A DNA stretch of 5,060 nt from positions 1 through 5,060 of the forward strand of contig JAUSPL010000181.1 of the NCBI GenBank assembly GCA_030656535.1, read 5' to 3'. The notes beneath the pieces are model-generated. The model was not told the DNA's origin. It was given only the letters and a program-made list of their open reading frames with translations, and made no database searches. A program made the position numbers and the translations under genes. Below are positions 1-5,060 of the stretch, in pieces. This stretch comes from Gemmobacter sp. GTDB taxonomy: Bacteria > Pseudomonadota > Alphaproteobacteria > Rhodobacterales > Rhodobacteraceae. The stretch's first letter is position 1; every line of letters starts with the position of its first letter.

Positions 1-128
1 TCACCTTTCGGGGCATTCGCGAGCGGCGTGACCTGTGTGATCTTGCCATCTTCGATGACGACGGCCAGCCCGTCGCGCAAGGCGCGCCCATCAAAGACCG
101 AGGCACCTGTCAGGACTTGCCGGGTCAT
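1..128 (-). CDS. nagA: N-acetylglucosamine-6-phosphate deacetylase, N-terminal fragment (runs off the window)
   Basis: This is the first 42 codons of an amidohydrolase, beginning MTRQVLTGASVFDG and continuing through LAVVIEDGKITQV. The pattern 'TGA.VFDG...L.DG.AVVIEDGKI' is the small N-terminal beta domain of NagA-type deacetylases. The metal-binding HxH and the rest of the barrel lie outside the window. NagA is a cytoplasmic enzyme that removes acetate from N-acetylglucosamine-6-phosphate to give glucosamine-6-phosphate. The ATG (126-128, complement) overlaps the stop of the preceding frame as ATGA, which suggests translational coupling. A GAGG about 10 bases upstream is a possible ribosome site. 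The kinase two frames upstream supplies its substrate, so context supports NagA over other amidohydrolases such as dihydroorotase or imidazolonepropionase, whose N-termini look similar. Only this short piece can be judged. Confidence 0.8.
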   Translation of the reverse strand, partial: MTRQVLTGASVFDGRALRDGLAVVIEDGKITQVTPLANAPKG

Positions 129-415
129 CCTGTCTGGGCCTCGTTGGTGAGAGAGGGCGGAAAATTCGGGCCCGGGCCCCACCCGCGTGCCAGACCCGTA
201 ACATCGGCGTCGTGCCCTTCCCCCATTGCCGCGACCGAAGGAAACGTTTCGGCACCTGTTATGCTGGCAGCCGTCACGAATACACCCAAGGCAGACGCTG
301 CCACCCGGTTGGCTGTGACCTCTACATCCGGCCTGGCGGCGTTGTCGCGCGCCAATGCCGCCAGGGGCAGCCGGGCGATGACGTTGACCCCTAGGTGGTG
401 CAAGACCCCGGTCAT
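125..415 (-). pseudogene. Probable decayed remnant of a SIS-domain phosphosugar deaminase/isomerase (C-terminal pieces)
   Basis: This 96-codon frame starts with an ATG overlapping the kinase stop (412-415) and ends overlapping the nagA start (125-128). It does not read as a complete known protein, but pieces match, in order, the C-terminal part of GlmS-like SIS proteins (NagB-II type glucosamine-6-phosphate deaminases, about 340 residues) as I remember them. VLH at 4-6 resembles the '(E)V(L/M)HGP' element. LALARD-like residues at 18-24 match '..LALAARD'. VFVT at 45-48 and TGAETFPSVA at 53-62 match 'VFVT...TGA..LP.VA'. GH at 67-68 matches '(G)HPLTDP'. LARGWGPGPNFPPSL (75-89) followed by T95 matches the terminal 'ARxRGxNPDxPPxLxKVTET'. 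The 'PLxLIVSFYxFVE' segment appears deleted, and about 240 N-terminal residues, including the sugar-phosphate site, are missing. Rare codons CTA, ATA and AGG occur here. Kinase-SIS-nagA is a common order in this group. The alternative is an unrelated small operon protein. The homology is from memory, not from an alignment program. Confidence 0.6.
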
Positions 416-1287
416 GCCGGGTCCTGAGCGGCGGGCAGGGCCGCGTCATCCGTATTCCAGGCAGACTGTGCCATCCAGACCGCGCCATCGAGGGCTGACC
501 CCATCGGTGCGACCACTGGCCAACGGGAGTCCAGCCGGGCAGCATAGGACGGACCCAACCCACCCAGAAACACAACCGGCAGACGGTCGCGGCCCTGCAA
601 AAGGTCTATGGATCTGGCAGCGTCCTGCGCTGCGCGGTCCAACAAGGCCAGCGCTGCCGTGTCGCCCGCATCAGCGGCCTCGATGACCTTTGGCGCAAAT
701 TGCGCGAATGCGGATGGTCCTGCGCCAGTGGCAAACCGCACCACGGCCTCTGGTCCGCCATGATCCGCCAGCAAGCGGGTCTGAAACGGTGTGATCTGCG
801 TGAATCCATCCATGGCTCGCAGCGCATCGGCCAACGCGCACCGCCCCAGCCAGGCACCGCTGGCCTCGTCGCCCAGCACGAACCCCCAGCCGCCAATCTG
901 ACGGACGATACCCTTTCGTTGCACCGCGAAAACCGAGCCTGTGCCGACCGACGCCACAATTCCGTCCTGATCACGCAGCGCGCCCTTCAGGGCGATCAGG
1001 CCGTCACTGACGATCCTTGTGCTGCCAAAGCCAAGCTGGTCAAGCAGCCGGTCCGTGGTCTGCGCGACATTTGCCCCGGCAAGGCCGAGCACGGCGTGCA
1101 CCTGCGCGCGAGGGGTGCCGTTCAGCGCCCCGGATACCGTCGCCAGAATATTGGCAAGCGCCCCTTCGGCGTCAGATGCGATGTTGGCCGGGCCGCCGCT
1201 GGCGTGCCCGATCACGCGGCCCGTTCTGTCCACCAGTGACGCCCTGCACCCCGTGCCGCCGCCATCCACGCCCAAGAATACCGTCAT
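412..1287 (-). CDS. BadF/BadG/BcrA-type ATPase, probable N-acetylglucosamine kinase
   Basis: This 291-residue cytoplasmic sugar kinase of the ASKHA (actin-like ATPase) fold probably phosphorylates N-acetylglucosamine or glucosamine at C6 with ATP. Visible motifs are the phosphate-1 loop DGGGTG (8-13), a SDG in the domain-I acidic position (94-96), the phosphate-2 GTGS (115-118), the family signature GGWGFVLGDEASG (132-144) with its catalytic-region GDE, a GGLG adenosine loop (242-245) and GSALDGA near the C-terminus (263-269). Length is normal for the family (about 290-320). I place the start at the ATG at 1285-1287. It is preceded by AGGGGG four bases away (complement of 1292-1297), and the protein then begins MTVFLGVDGGGTG, as family members do. 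An open frame continues 100 codons upstream but carries no recognisable sequence. The stop overlaps the next frame by 4 bases, and nagA follows, which supports an amino-sugar substrate. Other substrates, such as glucosamine itself or muramyl sugars, cannot be excluded. Confidence 0.88.
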   Translation of the reverse strand: MTVFLGVDGGGTGCRASLVDRTGRVIGHASGGPANIASDAEGALANILATVSGALNGTPRAQVHAVLGLAGANVAQTTDRLLDQLGFGSTRIVSDGLIALKGALRDQDGIVASVGTGSVFAVQRKGIVRQIGGWGFVLGDEASGAWLGRCALADALRAMDGFTQITPFQTRLLADHGGPEAVVRFATGAGPSAFAQFAPKVIEAADAGDTAALALLDRAAQDAARSIDLLQGRDRLPVVFLGGLGPSYAARLDSRWPVVAPMGSALDGAVWMAQSAWNTDDAALPAAQDPA

Positions 1288-1306
1288 TTTGCCCCCTGTT
1301 GACCGC

Positions 1307-1334
1307 AAGATACCAAAACCGGGGCGAAAGCAAA
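1307..1334 (-). promoter_or_regulatory. Weak candidate sigma-70 promoter for the kinase-nagA operon
   Basis: On the minus strand, TTTGCT (1329-1334) lies 16 bases from TATCTT (1307-1312), about 20 bases before the kinase ATG. Both boxes match the consensus only partly (3/6 and 4/6). Its position in a divergent intergenic gap, ahead of what appears to be the first gene of the operon, is the main support. I saw no clear operator palindrome for a NagR/GntR-type regulator beside it. Confidence 0.22.
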
Positions 1335-1377
1335 CGACCAGATCTGCAGAAGGCCACGTCAAGGGCCTGAGCAAAGA

Positions 1378-1406
1378 TTGTCCCCGTCCGGGTGTTGCGC
1401 TATCGT
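1378..1406 (+). promoter_or_regulatory. Candidate sigma-70 promoter for the plus-strand membrane protein
   Basis: TTGTCC (1378-1383) and TATCGT (1401-1406) are separated by exactly 17 bases, each matching 4/6 of the -35 and -10 consensus. Transcription would begin near 1413, leaving a leader of about 28 bases before the ATG at 1441. This also argues against the upstream in-frame starts (TTG 1378, ATG 1417), which would lie inside the promoter or almost at the transcript end. Sequence match only. Confidence 0.4.
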
Positions 1407-1440
1407 GGTCAAAACAATGGCAGGAAGCAGGCCCGCCGCC

Positions 1441-2439
1441 ATGACGGCGCTTACAAGATACGCAAGGCTGGAATGTGCGGGCCTCTGGCGCGCAGGCCCC
1501 GACGCACAGCGACGGGATGTTGTCGTATCCTTGGGCGATGCTTCGCTGATCTTGTCGGACGGGCGCAGCGAAAGCGCATTGTCGCATTGGTCATTGCCTG
1601 CCGTGATCAGGTTGAACCCGGGGTCGATGCCCGCCTTGTTTGCCCCCGATACCGATGCCGAAAGCGAGACTCTGGAGCTGGATGATCCGGCCATGATCGA
1701 CGCAATTGCCACGGTCCGCACTGTGGTCGATGCGCGCAAGTCCCGACCCGGGCGTGTGCGTGCGGTGACCCTGGGTGCAATGGTGGCGGCGGTGGTAGGT
1801 TTGGGGGCCCTGTGGTTGCCGGGCGCGCTGGTGACACATACCGCGTCCTTGGTGCCGCTCTCGAAACGGGCCGAGATCGGCGCCGTTGCACTTGCGGATT
1901 TTGAACGCCTGACGGGGCAACCCTGTGCGGACCCTGCCGGAGTGCAGGCGTTGAACATGCTGTCGCAACGCCTGTTCGGGGCCGATCCGGTTCGGCTTGT
2001 GGTGTTGACCGACGGGGTGTCGGGGGCGATCCACCTGCCGGGGCGGCTGATCGTTCTGGATCGACGGCTTGTCGAGGACTACGATACTCCTGACGTGGTG
2101 GCAGGCTATCTGTTGGCCGAAATCCTGCGGACCGAACAAGCCGACCCCTTGATTGACGTGTTGCGCGCGGCGGGGATGCGGGCAACCTTTACCTTGCTGA
2201 CGACAGGCAGCCTGCCTGCGGGCGCGGTGGACGGCTATGCCGAGCGGCGCTTGCGGGCGGATCCAGCCCCGGTCACCCCGGACGCGTTGATTGATGCACT
2301 TGCTGCGGCCAAGGTCGCGCCGGGGCCCTATGCGCGGGCGTCCGGCCTTGCCGATGTGGGGCCAAGACCGATGCCAGACGCGACGCCCCTGCTGCCCGAT
2401 GGAGATTGGCTAAGCTTGCAGGCGATCTGCGCACGGTGA
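1441..2439 (+). CDS. Single-pass membrane protein with a degenerate M48-peptidase-like domain, function unknown
   Basis: This 332-residue protein has three parts. A cytoplasmic N-terminal region (1-105) contains R-D-V-V-V-S-L-G-D-A and a conserved-looking ALSHWSLPAVIRLNPG stretch. One hydrophobic segment (about 107-132) follows the basic run KSRPGRVR. The C-terminal domain (about 140-332) is likely periplasmic. In it, LPGRLIVLDRRLVED (199-213) and PDVVAGYLLAEILR (217-230) have the layout of M48 zinc peptidases ('LPGG.I.V..gLl...', then 'ELA.VLAHEIGH'). The zinc motif HExxH is replaced by AEILR, so catalysis is not expected. Cysteines are C12, C162 and C330. I chose ATG 1441 because MTALTRYARLECAGLW looks like the start of homologues I recall from Rhodobacteraceae, annotated as hypothetical. 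AGGAAG (1422-1427) is a somewhat distant ribosome site. In-frame upstream starts at 1378 (TTG) and 1417 (ATG) add residues with no visible conservation. The gene is monocistronic and closes on a strong terminator. M48 kinship is an inference from short motifs. Confidence 0.75.
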   Translation: MTALTRYARLECAGLWRAGPDAQRRDVVVSLGDASLILSDGRSESALSHWSLPAVIRLNPGSMPALFAPDTDAESETLELDDPAMIDAIATVRTVVDARKSRPGRVRAVTLGAMVAAVVGLGALWLPGALVTHTASLVPLSKRAEIGAVALADFERLTGQPCADPAGVQALNMLSQRLFGADPVRLVVLTDGVSGAIHLPGRLIVLDRRLVEDYDTPDVVAGYLLAEILRTEQADPLIDVLRAAGMRATFTLLTTGSLPAGAVDGYAERRLRADPAPVTPDALIDALAAAKVAPGPYARASGLADVGPRPMPDATPLLPDGDWLSLQAICAR

Positions 2440-2451
2440 TCCGCCATGCAA

Positions 2452-2489
2452 AAAAGGGCGCGTGACCCGTTTGGTTCACGCGCCCTTTT
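2452..2489. terminator. Bidirectional rho-independent terminator between convergent genes
   Basis: A perfect 14-base-pair stem (2452-2465 with 2476-2489) encloses a 10-base loop. The stem begins AAAA and ends TTTT around a GC-rich core (GGGCGCGTGA). On the plus strand the hairpin ends in TTTTCTGTCTGTG, 12 bases after the membrane-protein stop. On the minus strand it ends in TTTTTTG, about 45 bases after the SPOR gene stop. The symmetry lets one element terminate both convergent transcripts. Confidence 0.88.
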
Positions 2490-2534
2490 CTGTCTGTGTG
2501 GGCCTGTATCGTCCGACCGGCGTCAAGCCATGGC

Positions 2535-3872
2535 TTAGCGGCGCAGCAAGGCGTCACCAAAGCCTGCGCGGCGCGCGGCAGCCAAGGCCGATCCTGCCTC
2601 GGACGGCGACCCAAACGGTCCGGCCCGAACAACCTGAACCGGTTTGCCCTTGATGGATGATCGCAGGATCTGCACCGGCAATCCCATAGACCGCAGCCGC
2701 TGTGCCGCACGGGTTGCGTTGTCGGGGACACCAAAGCTGCCGACCTGAACGAACCGGGCCCCTGCCATCTGCGGCGCGGCCTGACGCACGACGGGTGCCG
2801 GAGCCGGCATTGCCTTGGACGAAACGGTGGCGCGTCTGACCTTTTGGCCCGAGCGTTCCGCATCGGCGATCACCTTTTGCGGTACATCGACGGACCAGTG
2901 GCGGTTCATCTGCGCATGACCGCTGGCCGTCCCGCGCGCGCGGTGGGGGTTCAACCGGTCGTCGGTCCAAGCGGGTTTATAGCCGGGCGGCACTGGCGGG
3001 GCGGCTTCGGCGATTTGTACCGGGGCCGTTCTGTACCCTGTGTGTCCTGCATAAGTGGCAGATGGAGATGCGCTGACCATCTGATCGCCGACCCGCAGTC
3101 CGGTGAACCTTTTGCCCGAGATGGTGCAAACCATCACACGCCCGCCCGAGGTCAGATCATAAAGCTGACCGACAGGGGCATCCGGCGGACAGCCGGGGGT
3201 GGCGGCGCGCAGGATCGGACTATGCGAGGCCGCAACACGCGGGGCCTCGGATGTGGTGTCCGGCGCGGCAACCGCGTTGTAAACGGTGGGGCCAGGTGAT
3301 GGGCTGGGCACATAGGCGGTTGACGCAGCTCTTGCCCGGACAGCAACGGGCGCAGGTGCGGCAGGTTGCGGCGTGCTGGCAAATACCGTGGGCTCTGGCG
3401 ATCCTGACGGTGCCGCCATACGCACCGTTGCAGCAGGCGCTGCCATCACGACGCGCGGCGCGGCATAGCTGGCAGCCGGAACGCTGGACCTCGGCGCCGG
3501 AGACGAGATGCGTGGCGCGGTGGTGACGTTTGCGACCGTCTCCATCGGGCGACGCCCGCCTGCCGATGCAGTTTCCACCGGTGCCGGGCTGGCTGGCGCA
3601 GGGCGCGACAGTTCAGTCTTGGCCCGTGCCATCGTCGTCGTGGTGGGTGGATAGCCACACAGCGGTTTCCGGTCGAGGCTGACCCGCTGAACCCAATTCA
3701 CCTGACCTCCGTGGCCCGCGCGCAAAAACACGCAGCCCCGGCTGTCGATGTACTGTTGACCGCTAAAGCCCGCCGGCGGCAGCTCGGCCGGGCCTCCTCG
3801 GCTTTGGGCATTGGCAATACCCGATATACCTGCGGCTGCAATCACCGCAGCCGACATCACTTTCCAAACCAT
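2535..3872 (-). CDS. Exported SPOR-domain protein (peptidoglycan-binding), Rhodobacterales type
   Basis: This 445-residue protein has a Sec signal peptide (1-22; hydrophobic core VMSAAVIAAAGISGIA, likely cleavage ANA|QS). A short module with paired cysteines follows (C47, C72; RGCVFLRAG ... LCGYPPT). Next is a long Pro/Ala/Ser/Thr-rich linker (about 76-225), a second paired-cysteine segment (C228, C249), and a stretch AWTDDRLNPHRARG (301-314) with a following RHWSVDVPQKVI (324-335) that I recall in related proteins. The C-terminal SPOR domain (about 372-445) contains RFVQVGSFG, ATRAAQRLRSMGLPV and VVRAGPFGSPSEA. SPOR domains bind denuded glycan strands, often at division septa, so a cell-wall or division role in the periplasm is likely. 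No catalytic domain is visible. The ATG has AGGGGG five bases upstream (complement of 3878-3883). It lies 68 bases downstream of upp in the same direction and may be read through from it. The linker suggests a flexible wall-spanning tether. Domain call is confident; exact role is unknown. Confidence 0.9.
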   Translation of the reverse strand: MVWKVMSAAVIAAAGISGIANAQSRGGPAELPPAGFSGQQYIDSRGCVFLRAGHGGQVNWVQRVSLDRKPLCGYPPTTTTMARAKTELSRPAPASPAPVETASAGGRRPMETVANVTTAPRISSPAPRSSVPAASYAAPRVVMAAPAATVRMAAPSGSPEPTVFASTPQPAAPAPVAVRARAASTAYVPSPSPGPTVYNAVAAPDTTSEAPRVAASHSPILRAATPGCPPDAPVGQLYDLTSGGRVMVCTISGKRFTGLRVGDQMVSASPSATYAGHTGYRTAPVQIAEAAPPVPPGYKPAWTDDRLNPHRARGTASGHAQMNRHWSVDVPQKVIADAERSGQKVRRATVSSKAMPAPAPVVRQAAPQMAGARFVQVGSFGVPDNATRAAQRLRSMGLPVQILRSSIKGKPVQVVRAGPFGSPSEAGSALAAARRAGFGDALLRR

Positions 3873-3940
3873 GACTACCCCCTAGTAGCGTGGAGGAAAG
3901 AATGAAGCAGGATTGTTTCCGAGTAAAGCCCTGTGATGGC

Positions 3941-4573
3941 TTATTTTGTGCCAAACATCCGGTCACCCGCATCCCCTAGGCCGGGCACGATGTAGCCGTG
4001 GTCATTCAGGTAACGATCAACCGAAGCCGTCACAATCGGAACATCGGGGTGTGCTTCTTGCATCCGCTGGATGCCTTCGGGCGCGGCCAGCAGGCACAGG
4101 AAGCGGATGTTGCGCGCGCCCTTTTCCTTCAGCAGGTCAATCGCCGCCACCGATGAATTGCCGGTGGCCAGCATCGGGTCCACCACGATGGTGATGCGGT
4201 CTTCCAGCTGGTCGGGTACCTTGCAGTAATATTGCACCGGCCGCAGGGTTTCGGGGTCACGGTACAGCCCGATGAACCCGACCCGTGCCGCCGGGATCAG
4301 TTCCAGAATGCCGTCCAGCAACCCGTTGCCCGCCCGCAGGATGGAGATCAGCGCAAGCTTCTTGCCCTCGATCGACGGGGCCTCCATTTCCTCCAGCGGG
4401 GTTTCGATGGTGCGGGTGGTCATCGGCAATTCGCGCGTAACCTCATAGGCCAGCAGCAGGCTTATTTCGCGCAAGAGGCGGCGGAAGGACGCGGTTGAGG
4501 TGGATTTGTCCCGCATGATCGTCAGCTTGTGCTGCACCAGCGGGTGGGTGACGACGGTCAGGTGGTCAAGCAT
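3941..4573 (-). CDS. upp: Uracil phosphoribosyltransferase
   Basis: This 210-residue cytoplasmic salvage enzyme converts uracil plus PRPP to UMP and pyrophosphate. Length is standard (about 208-210). Key segments are the N-terminal VVTHPLVQHKLTIMRDKST (7-25), the ILRAGNGLLDG loop (78-88), the PRPP-binding VVDPMLATGNSS (130-141) and the C-terminal uracil-binding GYIVPGLGDAGDRMFGT (193-209). Asn replaces the more usual Gly or Leu at two places (RAGN, ATGNS); both look like ordinary family variation. I chose the ATG at 4571-4573. GGAGG (complement of 4580-4584) is 6 bases upstream, and MLDHLTVVTHPL is the normal N-terminus. The open frame extends 36 codons further with no family-like sequence, because it overlaps add. 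The start overlaps the add stop by 8 bases (ATGCTTGA), so translation is probably coupled. The nonsense codon in add could therefore affect upp expression. Confidence 0.97.
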   Translation of the reverse strand: MLDHLTVVTHPLVQHKLTIMRDKSTSTASFRRLLREISLLLAYEVTRELPMTTRTIETPLEEMEAPSIEGKKLALISILRAGNGLLDGILELIPAARVGFIGLYRDPETLRPVQYYCKVPDQLEDRITIVVDPMLATGNSSVAAIDLLKEKGARNIRFLCLLAAPEGIQRMQEAHPDVPIVTASVDRYLNDHGYIVPGLGDAGDRMFGTK

Positions 4574-5060
4574 CTGCGGCCTCCAGTTTCTTGGCGATAC
4601 GGGATCGGGTATCGACATCGCAGAAGGCGGCGTCAAGCGCGGTCCGGTTAAGGCGGGCGAATTGCCCATCGTCCCAGTCAAATGCGTCGTGAAGCATCTG
4701 GAACTCCTGGTTCATCGTGGTGTGAAAGAACGGAGGGTCATCGGTGGATACCGTGACCTTGACCCCGCGCCGGTCCAGCTCGGAAATGGGATGCGCGCGC
4801 CAGCCCTTGTATAGGCCGAGTGCCACGTTTGATCCTGGACAGACCTCCAGCACCACACCGGTTTCGGCCAGTTCATCGACCAGGGCGAGATCCTCGATCG
4901 CGCGCACACCGTGACCGATACGTTCGACCTTCAGATCGCGCAGGGCGTCGCGGATACTGTCCGGCCCGCCCCATTCCCCGGCATGGGCGGTCAGGCGCTA
5001 CCCCGCCTCGCGCGCCATGTCGAAAGCATAGATGAAATCCTTGGGCTGGCCGGATTTCTC
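4566..5060 (-). pseudogene. add: Adenosine deaminase, C-terminal half visible, interrupted by an in-frame TAG (5' end outside window)
   Basis: One minus-strand frame runs from the right edge to a TGA at 4566-4568. It reads through 20 codons (ending DMAREAG) to a TAG at 4998-5000, then continues RLTAHAGEWGGPDSIRDAL. Beyond it come RIGHG, the strand-7/8 region LEVCPGSNVALGLY, and VSTDDPPFF. HAGE carries the catalytic glutamate, the His of RIGHG is the active-site histidine, and the first Asp of TDD is the zinc ligand of the adenosine/AMP deaminase superfamily. The N-terminal HxH lies outside the window. Adenosine deaminase hydrolyses adenosine or deoxyadenosine to inosine and ammonia. The stop sits where homologues have a residue between 'REAG' and 'RLTAHAGE', so homology continues without a frame change on both sides. 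The only internal start I see soon after it, GTG at 4905-4907, would omit HAGE and RIGHG. A single-base nonsense mutation or a sequencing error explains this best. Adenine or aminofutalosine deaminase is a less likely identity given the neighbouring upp. Confidence 0.82.

Noticed and set aside
700..1239. Open plus-strand frame opposite the kinase
   Set aside because: It is composition-driven, has no recognisable motif, and lies antisense to a kinase with all its motifs.
1339..1346. Palindrome CAGATCTG in the divergent intergenic region, considered as an operator
   Set aside because: Eight bases is within chance, it has no second copy nearby, and it does not match the GntR/NagR-type site I know.
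1288..1587. A 100-codon N-terminal extension of the kinase on the minus strand
   Set aside because: It is open but shows no kinase-like sequence. The ATG at 1287 has an excellent AGGGGG site and gives the family-typical MTVFLGVDGGGTG start. The extension would also overlap the divergent gene.
1359..1958. Long open frame on the minus strand opposite the membrane-protein gene
   Set aside because: It has Arg/Ser/Ala-rich composition with no domain, no ribosome site, and lies fully opposite a better supported gene. It is typical of antisense frames in GC-rich DNA.
3926..3942. Small hairpin AAGCC/GGCTT at the upp stop, considered as a terminator before the SPOR gene
   Set aside because: The stem is only 5 base pairs, overlaps the stop codon, and is followed by just three T residues on the minus strand. 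This is too weak to call.
4574..4681. A 36-codon upstream extension of upp
   Set aside because: This stretch is the 3' end of add in another frame. The ATG at 4573 gives the normal length and a well-placed GGAGG.
4998..5000. Pyrrolysine insertion at the add TAG
   Set aside because: Adenosine deaminases are not known pyrrolysine proteins, no Pyl machinery is visible in the window, and a point mutation or sequencing error is far simpler.

Overview
The window is GC-rich and reads as alphaproteobacterial DNA, most likely from the Rhodobacteraceae (Roseobacter group). The lineage call rests on my memory of similar proteins and gene neighbourhoods: a BadF-type kinase beside nagA, a SPOR-domain protein downstream of upp, and add upstream of upp. 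No search was run. Coding density is very high and no stretch longer than about 155 bases lacks a gene. I see no tRNA, rRNA, CRISPR array, insertion sequence or phage gene.

Left block (1-1287, minus strand) is an amino-sugar catabolic operon read right to left: an intact N-acetylglucosamine kinase of the BadF/BadG family, a 96-codon frame, then the first 42 codons of nagA (cut by the window edge). Neighbours are joined by 4-base ATGA start/stop overlaps. The 96-codon frame looks like a shrunken remnant of the SIS-domain phosphosugar deaminase/isomerase gene usually found at this place. If so, the local route from GlcNAc-6-phosphate to fructose-6-phosphate has lost its last enzyme.

Middle block: a 153-base divergent promoter region (1288-1440) is followed on the plus strand by a membrane-anchored protein with an M48-metallopeptidase-like fold signature but no zinc-binding HExxH. 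It converges on the next block at a strong perfect-stem hairpin (2452-2489) that can terminate transcription in both directions.

Right block (2535-5060, minus strand), read right to left: add (adenosine deaminase, upstream end outside the window), upp (uracil phosphoribosyltransferase, overlapping add by 8 bases), and an exported SPOR-domain protein. Add and upp belong to nucleoside/nucleobase salvage. The add frame carries an in-frame TAG at 4998-5000, just upstream of its HAGE catalytic motif, so as written it cannot make a full-length enzyme.

The main message is two apparently broken catabolic genes within 5 kb of otherwise healthy sequence. I found no convincing new multi-gene system.
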